Shown one piece after another: positions 25,501 to 40,500 of a stretch of DNA of 64,000 nt. The notes below the pieces were generated by a model. It ran no database searches and was not told the origin of the DNA. It was given only the letters and a program-made list of their open reading frames with translations. The DNA is from Macrostomum hystrix. Lineage: Eukaryota; Platyhelminthes; Macrostomidae. Numbering within the stretch: position 1 is the stretch's first letter; the number at the start of each line of letters is the position of its first letter. The stretch covers positions 3,937,001-4,001,000 of the forward strand of contig CATNEN010000002.1 of the NCBI GenBank assembly GCA_950097015.1, written 5' to 3'. The translations under genes and the position numbers were made by a program.

Positions 25501-28500
25501 TACGAGACTCTGTTGAAACGACGAGCCGATGGTCATCTACTGACGCTCAAGCCGCAGGAGGTTGACGATCTAGAAGCTCAATGGAGGGCCGCCTCCGACC
25601 GTCTCAGCCAATGGCGCTGGCAGCTGGACTCTGCTTTGCCCGGCGATTTGGGCAAAGTTGGCAGCTGGCTGGCCAGTGCCGAGCGCTGCCTGCGCGAACC
25701 GTTCCCCAACTTGGCCGCCGGACTCCCGGACGAGGAGGTCGCCGAGGCGTTGCATCAGCGCCTCCTGGAGCACAATGCCATCTTCGCCGAGGCGCCAGCA
25801 ATGCGGCGCGCCTTCCAAGAGGCCCGGAAATCCACCGGGCGCGGCCTGCCAGCCGAACAGTTGGCAGATATCGATCGGTGAGGAAAAGCGTTTCATACTA
25901 CTTCTCCAGACTATTCCAGTAGCATAGTGAGAAAAAATTCAGATTTCGTTTTTTAGTTAATAATGGTAAATCAAACGTTTTCGATACATATCGGATAATT
26001 CTTACATTTTAAGATGTCATTTTTTCAGGCGTCTGACGCAGGTTCAACAAGACGAGCCTGAAGTGCGTCACAAACTGGAATACCTCGAGTCGAAATATCG
26101 AATCCTGACCTATTTCATTGTGACCGAACGAAAGCTCCCGGAATGGACGGGCAACTTTGGCCACCTGCAGGATGTGGAGGCCCTGCTTGGCGACTATGAT
26201 ACGTTTGTAGTGGTGGGCAAACTGCTGCCCAGTGTTGACCAGGCCCTGGAATCGTTTCGTCAGTGCGCCGAAGTGCTGAAAAAGCGCGACTCAGGCAAGA
26301 GCGCACCAGAGACCCGCGAAAGTGACCGATTCGCCACCGAGGCAACTCGCAAGTGGGATCGCCTGAAGCGCGAAGTTCAGGCGGCGCCTGAGCCTCTGAA
26401 GAGAGTGGCCGAAAGCTGGAGAGAATTCATGGGGAATGCCGAGGCCATTGAGGTAAGCCGACAGCACAGCCGCAGCTATTTGAGGGCAGTGTATGGGTGT
26501 ACAGTCCATGGACTGAGGTGACGCCACAACCACCCTCAAATACCCCAGCTAATGCTGGTGCCCGTTTAACAGTCGGCTGAACTGAAGTAATACAGAGTTA
26601 AGGGCACAAATCTTTTCAATAGATTTGGGAATCGAACCCCCGACCTTCAAGATGTGAGTCTGAAGCTCTAACCACTAGGCTAAAACCCCTCCGTTAGTTG
26701 GCGTACTAACGAAACTTACCGTAGCTTAACCCGGAAATCCCTTCAAGAGACAGGGTCTCCACCAGTTCCGCCACGTTCCGTGAGCTTGCAGTTTTGAGAT
26801 GTACATTTTTTATGCAACTCGTGGTGACCCAACCAACCAATCAAAATTCCACAGTCCTGGCTGCCCTCCGCGCAAGCCGCCCTTCGTGGCTCCGCCGACG
26901 AGCGTGAATCGTTTTTTGCCAACTTCGCCGACTGGGAGGCGCGGCACAAGCGGCTGAACGATTCTGGCGGCCTCCTTATCGCCAACTGTACTCAGCCAGT
27001 TGCTGAAGAAGTCCGGCAGCGACTTCAGCGAATCAATCGCCAGTGGAAGGATCTGCAAGACGGGCACCGTCAGACTGAGCGAATGGACGCCGCTGAACGG
27101 AATCGACGGGAATATCACGCGGGAACATCGGCGCTCACCGAGTGGCTGGACCGGGCTGAGCAGCTGGTGGAGGCTGAGCTGCCCTGCAATTCTCGCAGCA
27201 TCCGGGACAATCTAGCCGGCCTACAGGCAACTCAAGAGCAACAGGAGCCGATGGAGAACGAGTTCAAGACGGTCAGCAAGAACGCCACGTCCATGGTGAA
27301 GGAGCTACCGGAGCAGACTGTCAACGAAATGCTGGGCAATTTGAAAGTCATCAAAGAGCGATTTCAAAATCTGCGCAAGAAAGTGCCAGAACGATCTCGC
27401 GGACTAAAAGGCGTCCTGCCGAACGTAGAAAACCTTGAGAACGGCCTGGAGGAGCTAGTTAACTGGATTGAAACTGGAGAACGGCTGCTCAAGGAGCACG
27501 GAGCTGACGCTGACGAGAGAAGCATCGAACAGAAAATTGAGGCGCACAAGGTTTGTTCTTAACTTGTTTTGACTACGCAGAACATATTGTAACGAAAAAC
27601 GCCAATCCTCCTACTTTAGGTTAAAAAAATAGTAGTCTGAGCGCGTTTTTTCTCGAATTGCCTGTTTGTAAAATGTAAAACATCACAAATTCACGGGTTT
27701 AAATATTTTTTGCCTTTATTTTGTTTCAAATTCTATTTAGATTTTTTTCACAAATCATTTTTCATTCAGACTCACTTTGGTCAAGCCAACTATTTTAAGT
27801 CTGTACTTGACGGCAAGAACAGATTTCTGGAGAAGATCAAATCAGCCAGAGTGAGCAATCTCAACACCAGCGATCTGGAGGACGAGTTTAAAGATTTGAA
27901 TCGTAGGTTTAAGGTAAGTTAAATGTCACGAAGAAGTTTATTGGCCTTCACGGGTCACAAAGTGAAGTTTTTCCAATCTGTTGTCCGCTTATCACATAGC
28001 TTTATTAATCTTGAAGTCACGCAGCTACCATTATTCACCAATGCAACAATTTTCACCTGCTAGAATTTCCTCTTCAGTTAAAAAAATATTGAAACAAATT
28101 CTGTTACCTACAGTTCTCGAAGTTTCGTTTGAAGGCAGATTTGATAGTTTGATTATTTTTTGTCATATAAATGCGAACACATTGTTTGATTTTTTTAGTC
28201 TAATAGAAAAGGCGCACACAAACTTGACAATCTGATGTCTAAGAATATTTTTCGTTTCCAATTTCGCAAGCTGAGAGTTTTCTTACAGCGCTATTTTAAT
28301 AATGGCTTTTTGCATAACTTCGGTACATATGTACTTCGACGCGTGAGTACTTAAGTACGCTAGCACTTAGGTGCCCGAGTACTTAAGTACGCTAGCACTT
28401 AGTTGCGCGAGTACTTCAGTACGCCAGCACTTAGTTGCGCGAGTACTTAATTGTAGGAAATGAAATGTAAGAATATTTTTAATAAGTAAATCTTGATTTT

Positions 28501-31500
28501 CTCATAGATTCAATTATAAAATCGTGTTTTGGCTTGTCAAAAAATGTCTAAATTCGCATTATGTAGGTAATGCTTGCAGTCAAACCGCCATTATGGCTTC
28601 AAAGCCAAACTAGAAGAACTGACATCGATAATTTAAAAATTTGCATAAAGCAGTTTTTATTGAAACAGTAATGCTAATTATCTAACTGTCAAAATTCCTG
28701 TGTTTCATGATTGTCGTTTTATCGGTCACCAGTAACCAACGAGCATTGTGCACCACCTTCGATTGCAAAGCGATAATAATAATCTTGCACCTGTCTATCA
28801 ATCTAGTGCTCTTCCGTTTCAGCATCAGCTGGGAGTTTTGTCGCAATTCATTTTGCTCTACGCTCTATTAGGTGAATTTCAAACAAACAAACAAACAAAC
28901 AAACAAACAACACATAGACAAGCAAACATATAGAAATAAAGATATGCAATCTCTGCAAAAACGACTGCAGCGATTCAGGCTAACTCAAACGATGGATAGT
29001 GTCAAGGCAGTCTGGCTGATTTGTTGGGTAAAATACGTAAATAAAGCCAGTAAAGTTATGTGTTGTCCGTTTCCGTACAGTGGCTCGAGTCTTGGTCTAG
29101 CTAGCAGAGTTAGCTCTGGTTTCAGTCCCTGTTTGTCCGCATGTGCTTCACCGGTGTTGAATGTTGTTAAAAACTAACTTAAATAATGAATAACTGCTGC
29201 AGACTGTAGTTCATTTTCAGTAGCCTGTAGTGCTGTTTAATTTTGCTGTGCCTGATAAACGACCATGTTGACCGTTTGAAATTAACAACAATCTTTCTAA
29301 ACAGCAATGTGCATAGAAATAGTTAAAGGAGACACAAACTAGCGAACAAACGCTACGCGAAAAAAATAGGCGTGCATGCGCATGTTGCCTACTCACAGTA
29401 GCATCATGAGGGCACGAAGTTGAAAATTACAAATGTCTAAGAAGTAATCGGCTTGTTCACAATTTATCGTTTATTTGTCTTATTGGTTAAATGTCGTTAA
29501 TTTCTCTATTTATCATATCCTAGTCTAAATGAGTAAAAGCTGTACGCAATAAAACACTGTCACAGAATTTAATGGATTAACAGTCGTTGCCAAAGTATCG
29601 TATCTTGTATTTAAAGTACAAGGAAAAATTGAACTGTTGGTATGGCAAAGCAGATGAATCGAACCTTTGACTTTCCTGTCTATAGTGCAACGCTGTAAAC
29701 CAGCGAGTTTAACAGTAGAACTACCAAGGGGGATTTTCACCCCAGACAATTTTTGTACTGCTCTTGAACGGAGCAACACAAGTCGTCAGCCCTTCTGACC
29801 GTCGAGATATTCAACGGTTCTGGTTAAATGTCGAACTTTTCCCATAAGCGCTAGTGTATGTCACACACCCCTATACACAAATTAACACTGCGCCTCAGTG
29901 CGGCCTTGCCAGGCCTTCAAAATTGATCAGCATGTCACCCGAATGTGCCTGCATCATCTCCGTCTTCGGTGGTCACCTACCTTTATCTAGACGGAGCTGC
30001 TGGACCTTCAAGGGCTACAACAGGTGGAAATAGGCCACTATGGACACCCTGACGCGAATTTCTCGAATTTCACTGATCAAGCCTAAATATTAGTCGCAGC
30101 TCAACCGCAGGACGCCATCGCCTAGGCTGTTAACCAATCAGTCACCACCCAGCGCTGTTATCATTCAGGCGCTGCCAAACAATTCAGGGGAAATCCCGCC
30201 TTTGTAAAATCGGGCGGCAAATTAGCTTGGTAGTCCTACTGTTAACTGACGGACAAATAGAAAATTGAAGTAGAAAATCAACTCCAAGCAGCTAGAACTG
30301 GAACCATTTCCTGTGACAGTGTGCGACAAAGTTTCAGTGTTGTATGTACACTAGTGAGTACTGTCTTCGAGCCGTGGTCAGGTGGATTACCTTTTAAGTT
30401 TCTAAACTGTCGACTAAGGGACAGTCTCAGGTGTCCTTCTGCATGTGAACAGTTTTCTTCATTTTCTAAAATGTCGATTTTTTGCTTTAAAATGTTCATA
30501 TTCACGACTAAAAACTATTTTTGTTAATCGTGGCTCACTTTTCAAAGAAAACAATTAGTTAGACTTAGCTCAGTCAGCTTAGTGCCAAGTCTAGTACTAG
30601 ATGGCATGCTTTCATTTTGACATGTATATTTAGTTTGCTTTGTAATATGTTTTGCTTTGCTCTATTACCGTTGTGTTGCATTGTAAGAACATCAATAACC
30701 TGCTTAGTTTAGTCATTTGAGGTGCCACCAACCGAAAAAAATTTACCTTAGTTATTCAAAACTTTATAAAATTTAAGAGTAAAAAGTATATAAAATAATT
30801 GTCATCGATTGGACGATGATAATATTTTAGATAAAAAATCTACCTAGAAAGACGAATCAATACTGACAATAGAAATTGAATTTGATTACTTTACCTACCA
30901 CATTTCACTTAAATATATATATGACAATCGCATTTCCCATGTTTATGCATATGGTATTACCTGGCTGGGCACGTGTTATGCAATCATTAGGCTTATCTTA
31001 ACACCCGTGCTATCTACGTAATTCATAACCCAGCGAAAAATCTTAAAAGTACATTTACCGACGCCTTCTAGTCTTATCTCGCTAGACTGTTATAATTGCT
31101 GTGGCAAAGCATAGTTTGCGCTTCTAAAAATGTCCTTATACATTTAGTTCTAACCATCAATTATAAATGACTAATAACTCTGCTGTCTCACGTGAACTTT
31201 TCCCTAATAAGAATTCTACCTAAAATTTCCTAGGCTAGCAAAGGTTGTTTGCGTATGTTACTATCTTCTATACTACGAGCTACTTAGCTTTTGGGTTACG
31301 TAATAGTTAGTTAGTAGTATAAAACACGTTAAATAGATGTCCTTATAGCCCTAAAGCGGATCCTCCTGAAACGTTAAGTCCATAGTTCAGGACCATGTTT
31401 GAAGTGGTTGAAGTATTTCGGGTGGTGGCACCTCAATAGAAATTAGATCGGTTATGTTTATAGGAAAGCTAAATCAAGCACCACATATTAACTATACTCT

Positions 31501-34500
31501 TATTATTTATTTAGACATCGCGCACTGGCACGTGATCTCTCAATCCACCCCCTTTCTCCCTCCCCTCGTCTAATCGCCGCGCGCGGAACAACAAACAAAC
31601 AAACAAACAAACGAACAAACAAAAACAAACAAACAAAAACAAACAAACAAAAACAACAAATGTGCAAACAAAATGATCAGGATTTGCAAGCCAACTCGCG
31701 CCACTGGGATCGCAAGCTGGACGCTTGGTCCAGACGATTGGACACCTACGAGAAGCAACGGCGCTCTCTGCAGAACTGGATTGCTGACGCTAGTCAAGTG
31801 CTGGACCAGCCGACTGATGCCAGCAGCCCTGACGAGCTCATTGCTCGGCATCGGGCCTTCTTCGAGCAGCAGAAGCAGCCGAGCGGGCAACTGTTGTTGA
31901 CGAATTTTCTGACTGCCGGCTCGGATTTGTTAAACTGTCTGACAACAATGGAAGACAGTGCTGAAACGGCGTCGGAGCCTGCCACCAATCAGGCTCTGGT
32001 TAGACGCGTCGATTTGGAGCTTCGCCAATTAGAAGACGATTGTAATGTGAGCTATTTTTTATTTGCAAATATGCCTACTGATGTTAGTAGGATAGTGTAA
32101 AATTGTTATTATAATCTACTCTTAGTAGCATTCAGAGTGACGCGCGAATTTAAATGCTATTTTTAGGCGATACTTTCTGAGGCGCCTCAACGCCTGCTTG
32201 GACTCACAATGGACAGTTGCGAAGCGAAGCTTAGTAATATTCTAGCCAATGGAGAACAGACTCTAACAGAGTTTGAGCGTAGAGTGGAGGCTAAAGAGCC
32301 ATTGGATCGAGTGCTAAAGGATCATGAGGTACGTCATGCTATATTTATTTATTGTTATATTTAATAAATTGGGTCCAAAATTAAAATAGGATCTAATCAC
32401 TTTATAACATGCAAAAAAATATTACAGGAGGGCTGTGGGAAATGGCACATCATTTGGTGACACTAGACACGCAGCCAGCGAGGAGGCAATTCTGCCCATT
32501 CCGCTGACTCCTGAGCGCTCACACAGGTGTGTACATCTGCCCTGACTTTCTCATCGTCAGGCAGTGTACACTTCACTGTGCCTTGGAGGTTGGCCCTCAA
32601 GGGCGGAAATTACTCGACAAGCCCCCAAGCCTTCTCTCTGCGGCTGCGCGCCAAAATGAATGTGCATGGCCTCGCCGTGGAATCGAACTCTACCACCGAC
32701 CCCCTTGGCATTCTTTCCCTTTACGTTTCCTGCGAAATCCGATATGTATCGAAAACCAAAAACAATCACAGAGAATTTTTTAACGCAATGCTTACTTTTT
32801 GCATTTCTTCACTTTTCGATGCAGGCCTACTTTTTCAAAAGTGCATTCTGTCCCGATTGTGAGAGGCTGATTGGAGAGATGAGACGGGCCGACTCGCTGC
32901 CCGGAGCTACTCAGCGAGCGGACTCGCTGGTGGATCGTTTTGAAGCTCTCTGGCGTCTGGCAGAAAGTTTTCGGACCAGGCTAAAGGACCTGCCGGCCAA
33001 GTGGAAACTGTTTGAAGACAGGTGAGGTCGCGAGTTCGGATCTGATGAATGAAATCGATCTAGGAGCTGGTTAATGACCGACTAGTTGACATGTTCACCC
33101 TCAGAGTTCAGGAGCTCAGCTCATTCGCTGATCATTCAAGTGGACTTCTGGATCGTCTAGCCGAGCTAGAAACCTCACCTGAGTCTAGCTCGGCTGCCGA
33201 GTATCGCAGCCTCCTAAATGACATCAAAGAGGCCGCCACCAGACGCCTGCGCGATGCTCAATCTTCAGCTAGAGATGCCGGGGCATTGTTGCAGGCAGAT
33301 CTAGCCGAGGACCCGGACATTGACTCGGCCCGCGTTCTGCTGAACTCCGCGTCTCAAGCGGCGCTGGACAGCCTTCCAGACCGGCTGCAGGCAGTGCTGA
33401 ATCGAGGCCAGCAGATGTCCCGCTGCTTGGACTTTCGCGAGCTTGCCGACCGACTGGCTGCCCTGCTGCGAGAATCTTCGGCATCATCAGGGCCGCTGCT
33501 GACTGGCTCCCAGGACGCTCGGGCGAGGCACGACGACTGCAGGAGCCAGAAGCTTCGGCTGGAGCGCTCGGAGCGCGCGTCAGTGGCCGCGGCTCTGGCT
33601 GAAGGCGATCGTCTGACCAGCGAAGTCGACGCTCCCAGCTTCGTTGCTGAACGCCTCGGAGGTCTGGCTGACGCCTGGGAAGCTTCAGCTGGCGCTGTTG
33701 CTGAGGCTAAACTTCAGCGTCTGCAAGAGCTGGCTCAGCAATGGACTCAACTTGAGAATAAAGCGGACTTAGTCGCTAGCTTGCTGGATTCGTTCGACAA
33801 TCAACAAGCCGCTGCCGCAGCAGCCGATGACGATATTGAAATTGTGGAAGCCGCCATTGCCGATGATCGCCGGCTGCTCAGACGACTGGCCGAAGCCGAC
33901 GCCAGGATCGCCGCAGCGTTGGAGGCTCTGCCGAATCTCGAGAGTATCGCCAGAGATGCCGAGGAGAGCATCGACGTGACGGCTCTGGAGTCCCAACTGT
34001 TGGAGCTGCGGGAGCGAACAGCCAAGTGCACGGAGAGCCTGGCTGATCGCCTCGACGATCTTGGCGAACGGAGCGAGCGATTGAAAGCTTTGCGGGCTGC
34101 TAGAAGCGACCTGGCTGCGGCTCTGCGACGGGCGGCCGACTTGGCGTCGCGACTCGAGGATTTGGGAATGGTGAGCAGCAGTCGATAGGGCCCAGGAAGA
34201 TCCAAATGTCTAGATCATTATAGTCTAGTAGAACAGGCACATTGGGTTTGTTTAGTGTGCGAAAATTTCGTCACAGCTACACGAAGCATGTTTTAATTGT
34301 TCCTGCTGCGCCTCCCCCAACAGTCCGCAGATCCCCAAGACCTTCTTGCCGGGGCTGGCGACCTGGCCGACCAGATCAGCGCGGCTGAAGCCACTCTGGC
34401 CAACTTGACAGCCGAATTCAACGACCTCGGCGGCGGTGCCATCGGCGACGATCTGGCAAACGATGCGTCGGCTCTGGCGACACTTCAGCGACGATTAGCA

Positions 34501-37500
34501 AGTTTGACTTCGGCAGCCGAAGCCGCTGCCGATGCCCGCGATCAATTCAACTCGCTGGCAACTCGAGTGTCAGATTTTTTGGATCATCAACAGAACTCCA
34601 TGTTTGGCGATGCTGCGGTTTTCATTCAGCAACTGGACAATGCTGATGACGCTGAAGATCTCTGCTCCCGACAGGCCGCTCTTGTGGATGCCCTGGCCGT
34701 TGGTCGGCGGGAACTACTCGAGCCATTGGAAGTGGCCGCAGCTGCTGCAGCCTCTGATCCTCAGACAGCAGCGAAATGGCGCCAACTGTCGGATCGATGG
34801 TCGGCTCTGGAGTCGGACGCCGAGCTGCGTGCCAGACGCCAGGAGGCGCTCCGAGACAACGTGCTAGACTTTCTGGACGCTCGCAATCGCCTGGAAGATC
34901 AGCTGGTTGGTTTGGAGTCGCTGTGCGATGAGAATGTGGCATTGCAGGATCAGGAGACAATAGACCACAGAGCGGAGGCGATGCGTCGAATGAAACAGCG
35001 CCTGGCTCAGTGCGGCGACCAGCTCGCAGAGTCGGAGCGTCGCCTAGCGGGACTTCGATCTCAGATAAGCGATTCGGCAGCCAGCACGGCCGCCTCCGGC
35101 CATCGGGATGCAGCCAGACGGCTTGCCGCGGTTTCGGACTCAATGGAAAATCAGCTGGCTCAGCTGCAGCGGTTGGCCGAGGTGCGGGACGCCAGTTCCG
35201 GTCGAATGTCGGCCCTGAACGACTGGGTTCGAAGGTCGCTGGCGCGCCACGCCCGCTGGACTGACATTCGCGCCGCCCAGGTGGCCGACATCGACGGGCA
35301 CCACCTGGCCATCATCGAGCGAGAAGCTGCCGAACGAATCGAAGAATCGAGGCGAGTTGTTGACGAGCAATGCGACAGTTTGCCGGCCGTTGAAGCGCAG
35401 AAGCTCCGCGATCTGTTCCACAGCGCATTGTCGGGCGTCGAACAAGTTGCCGACCTGACAAGCCGCAGGCGAAGGCTCTGCGCCGCCTGGCTGTCGTGGA
35501 CTCGCGCCAGATCAGACGCCAGACGCGAACTGCGTCGAGTTGCTGAGCAGCTTCGCGGAGCCGACGATGAAGCGGAAGAGCTGGACAGTCTGACGGATGC
35601 TGTGCGGCGAGCTCGAGACCTTGTTGAGCAGTTTGAGCACAGCGAGTCGCTTCATGAGCTGATGCAGCTGGCCGAAATGCGGATTCATCCCGACGATGGA
35701 GATCAGACTGATGGCGGCGACGATCAAGATGTTGGCGGCGTCGGGAAGGCCCTGGACGAAGTTGCCTCCACCGAGCGCGCTTTGGAAGCCAAGCGACAGG
35801 CCTGCATGGAGACTCGCCGTGAGCTGGACCAGCTGCGCTCTGCTGAGTCACAGTTGATGGATTTTCTTGGCAAAGTCGGCCGTAGACTGGACGAACTTCG
35901 AGTTGAACCGCCAACGACAGAGGGCGTCGAAAATGCCGCTAACGAGCTGTCGAATTTGGCTGACGAAATGTCGGCCAGGCGACCGGAGCTGGAGGCGCTG
36001 AAGTCCGCTGCCAGACGTCAGCGCAGCGGCTCGATGTCGGCGGCAGCCGCTTCGGCAGCGGATCTCACAGCCAGGGCGCAGGACGCCTGGGACGAGACGT
36101 CGGCCAGGCTGAACGAGAAGCAACGACTGGCTGAAAGTGTAGCCGAGACGGCACGTACGTTTGAAGATCGTCTAGCCGCTGCTGAAGACCTTCGAAAGCG
36201 ACTTGAGTCCGCTGAGGAGCGACTAGCGGCCGACAAGGCAGCCGACTCACCCGAGGCAGCTGCGAACGCGGCCAGACTGCTGCGAGCTGCCGAAGAGGAG
36301 CTGGCAGCTGTCGGTGGCCGTGACCTGGATTCGGCTCAGCGGGCTGTCAGTCAGGTTGGTTGCTAAGGAAGCATTGCACTCTAGGCACTGACATTTCCTG
36401 CATTGAAGTTAATCACGTCTGTGATATTTTTGAATCCTGAATCTTTTCCAGCTCTGCAAGGACGCCCGTGCCCTCACAGACGCCAATTTCGACGAAGCAT
36501 CGCCGTGTCGACGTCTCGCCTTAGCCACCGATTCTAGCCGCTGTCTGGCCGATCGACTTGCAAATCGACGACGACGTCTGGATCGGCTGGCCGGCGCCTG
36601 GGAGGCGGCCGAGCAGCGCCGCGACGAACTGGAAGCTCTGGTGAATTCGGCCGAAGCTGCTCTCGCCATTGTTGACAATGCCGACGGCGAGACAACGGTG
36701 AATGTCGACGAGTCGACGGCTCGCGCCAGGCTGGCTCGCTCTGCCGCGGATCGAACGGCCGCCAGGGATCTGCTAAGCGAGCTGCGTCAACGCGCCGACG
36801 AACTTGAATCGTCCACGCCCGAAGGTCGAACAGCGGCCCATGAAATTCGACGATCCATTGACGCTCTGTCGTCCAGATTGGACCTGGCCGATGTTGCTGC
36901 TGATCGCCTGGCTGCGTCAGCCGATCGGCTCGCTGAGAGTCGCGCTGAAGAGGCGGCTGCCGCGGCCGCGGTTGCCGACTGGCTGCGACAGGCCAGGGAG
37001 GAGCTCCGGGCTGCCTGCGAAGGTCCCGAAGTTGGGGAGGATGACGAGCAGATTGAGAGTCGACTTTTTGAGCGATTTAATCGCCTAAACGAGTTGCGCA
37101 ATCGTCTCGTTGATAAGGAAGCAGAATTGCGCGGCGTCCCTAGCAACCAGCTCGCGGAGCTAGCCGACCGCGCTGCCGGCCTTTCGGACGCGGCCGGACA
37201 GGCGACGGGACGGACGGAGTCGGCTCTGGCCGGCCGATTTGTCGATCGCCTGCGAGAATTTCGACGTTGGCTCGCCGGATGCGGCGAGAGACTCGACGAC
37301 TGCCTGACGGCCGCCGGCCTTGCTGTCCACGAGGCTGACGATGGTGACGAAGCTCGCCTGACGTCAGCCGCTGCTGCGCCTCTGGCAATCGAGGAGTCAG
37401 GCAGGGCTGTGCGCGCCGCTTCGGAGGCAGTTGAGGTGAGATCCCTTTAAGGAGAAGCTGAGGATTTGTGTGAAATCTTGGGATTTCTATGAAATCTTGG

Positions 37501-40500
37501 GATTCTATGAAATCTTGGGATTCTATGAAATCTTGGGATTTCTATGAAATCTTGGCATTTCAATGAAATCTTGGCATTTCTATGAAATCTTGGCATTTCT
37601 ATGAAATCTTGGCATTTCTATGAAATCTTGGGATTTCTATGAAATTTCGGCATTTCTATGAAATATTGGCATTTCAATGAAATCTTGGCATTTCTATGAA
37701 ATATTGGGATTTCTATGAAATATTGGGATTTCTCTTAAATTTTGGCATCCCAATTTGTGGATTTAAATTTGTGTTTTTTAATTGATTATCTGATGATTAT
37801 ATCGTTGGCAGTTTGGTCATTAGAAAGTTTAGGTGTACTTTTCCATCAACCAGCAATAAATATTCCATGAGCTGTGTGATGGTATCTATTTGGCAATCAT
37901 ATAATATATTGACGCAGTTTTGTCATTAGCTTTAACGGGGTATGTACTCATATTTTCTAGTCTCAAGCCATTATGCCTGCACTTTTATTGTTGAGTCAGA
38001 AGAATGAAAATTGGACGGCTGATTTTAAAACGCGATAGCGGAAGTTTCTTAGAAAGTCTGCACTAGCTGGGAACTGGAATTATCCCCAATCCAGCTATTT
38101 CTCCTCCTCTCTAACCCACCCACTCTTAACCTCTCATTTGATCCCAAAAGTCATTCTATATCCCCGTGTTCCAAAACTGCACCAATCAGATTTTGCGCCC
38201 GTGTAATCTAATAAAAGTATAATACCCACACAATATCCCATCTGAAAGTATTATCCCAACTTTATTCCAGGATCTGCAATCGGAAGCGGCGGATGCCGGG
38301 CGATCGCGACTAGCCGATCTCAGCGAAGCCGCCAGCCGCCTCGAGGATGCCGGCCTTCAGCTGATCGACGCCGAAAAAGGTTCGGTCTGCGATACTCGTA
38401 ACAAAGACTTACTCTTGACCCAGCAACAAAGACCGACAGTTCTAGCGTTGGAAGCTAGAAAGAGCTTCTCCAGCTTGGAGACTAGCCTAGCCGACTCGGC
38501 TGTTCGACTTCGCCGTCTCGCCGATCGTCTCGCCGAACTGGCCACGGCGGCCGGAAATCGTCGGGCTCACCTGAGCACCGCCGAGGCCGAGCTGAAGTCG
38601 CTGCGCGCGCCAAGGCCGACATTGGAAGCCAAGGCGGCCCAGCTGGCCGCTCTGCAGGCTTTGGCTCGTCGACTGGAGCTGGCCGACGAAGGCGACGCTG
38701 AAGATGCCGACGGTCGCAGCCGCCGACTCCGACGCGAAGTTGCCGACGCTGTCGACGAAGCCGGAGCCCGACTAGACGATCATCGGGCCTGGTCTGAGCG
38801 ACGCGCCGCCCTGTCTGACTGGCTATTGGCGGCCGAGCGCGACTTGGCCGAAGCTGCCGATGCATCCGAAGCCGATCGGGAATCCATCGCTAACAAGACC
38901 GAGCTGGCCAGGACGGTGGCCGAAGCGCTGACTGACGGTGAGACTCTGCTCATGCAGGCGGCTGGAGCGGCTGATCGAGCGCTGACGGCAACAGCGCCGG
39001 CCGGCAAGGACGTCATTCGAGCCGAGCTTCGCGACCTCGGACGTCGCTTCGAAACCTGGTGCGAAGCTTCGACGGAGCTGCGACGACGATTAGAAGCCGC
39101 TGGCTTACAGTGGAGCGACTACGACGAGAGCTACCAGCGCATGGTGGACTGGCTGAAGGAGGCGGAATTCGCCGCAACTAGCGACTTGCCTCTTCAGCCA
39201 GGCCTACCAGAAAAGCGAAGCCAATTGCACTATTATCGAGTGAGTGAATTTTTTTTATTGAACACGTTTATTAATTTATTGTACGAATAAACGTATTACA
39301 GTTTGTTAATAAAATGTATTTTTACTATTTTTGCAAATGTACTTTTACTTTTAGTGCACGTGTACTTTTACTTACAGTAAAATTGTACTTTTACTATTAC
39401 TGCAAGTGTACTTTAATTTACCGTGAAACTGTACTTTTGAATTGCTTAAAAAATTTCAGTCTCGTCTTCACGACATTCGCACACGCGAACCAATCCTGGA
39501 GGCTCTGCAACGTCGCGGTGAGCAGCTGGCCTCGACTCACGTATCAAACAAGCTGGCGCAATTGACGGCGCGCTTTCGCGATCTCGCCGACTCGGCTGCC
39601 GGCGCCGTTCGCCACTGCGAGCAGCTGGTGGCCGCGCACCAGGCCTACCAGGACGCATTTCAGCTGGCCTCCGATTGGCTCCACTCTGTCAACGAGAGAC
39701 TCGCGCGCTGCGATTCGGAAGACTCGGATAATCAGCATCAGCAGCAGAAGCAGCAACTCAAAGAATCGTCTGCAACTCCCGAAATTGACGTGAACGACAT
39801 TAGCGACATTTTAGACAGTCTGGCTAGCGGCGCAATGCCCGACGGCGAGGTAAAGGCAAGCGAAGCGCTACGCTTGGGGGAAGCGACATTGACCGGCACG
39901 GCCGAGTCCGGCCGCGAGGCGATTCGGCGAGAAATGGACTGGCTCGACAGGGGCGTGGTGTCCGCCAAGACCCGCTGCGACGAGCTCCGCGATCGTCTGC
40001 GACAGAGACTAGCCGATGGTCACGAGTTCGAATCCCAGTATCAGCGCCTGTTCAACTTGTTGAAGGACGCGGAAGCCGAAGCGGCCGCGCTGGCAGCGGA
40101 AACGGCGCCGGACGCCGCGGGCAAACGCGGCCTGGCCGAGGACTTGTCAGCGGCCGGAGACCGCCTATCAGCCCAGGAGTCGGCGTTTTCCGACCTCAGA
40201 GAACTCGCCGACCGGCGACTCGTGACCACAGACGGGCGAGCCAATCAGCGAGCTGCGAATCTGTGCGCCAGACTTGTCCGCCTGCGTGTTGGCCTGAGAG
40301 AAGCGGCCGTTGCACAGCGTCGTCGGGCGGCGGAGCACGAAGCCTTCGACGAGGCCGCCAGGCAGCTGCGAGCCGCGCTGTTGGATGTCGACGACAGGTT
40401 AGCCGCCATGTCGACACGCCCAAAGCCGGGAACGCCCGAGGAGGCCGAGGAAGCACTAACCGACTTGGCAGGGCTTCGAGATCGTCTGAGCGATTTGGAG

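Larger units (their letters stand above)
27914..29640. other. First half of a 3.8-kb intron
   Basis: AT-rich with no gene seen. It holds a short tandem repeat at 28335-28455, a (CAAA)n run at 28880-28911 and a CTACT-N-AGTAG palindrome at 29389. Confidence 0.6.

Noticed and set aside
34622-35914. Long minus-strand ORFs opposite exons 18-22
   Set aside because: GC-rich codons leave antisense frames open; they lack domains and splice context.
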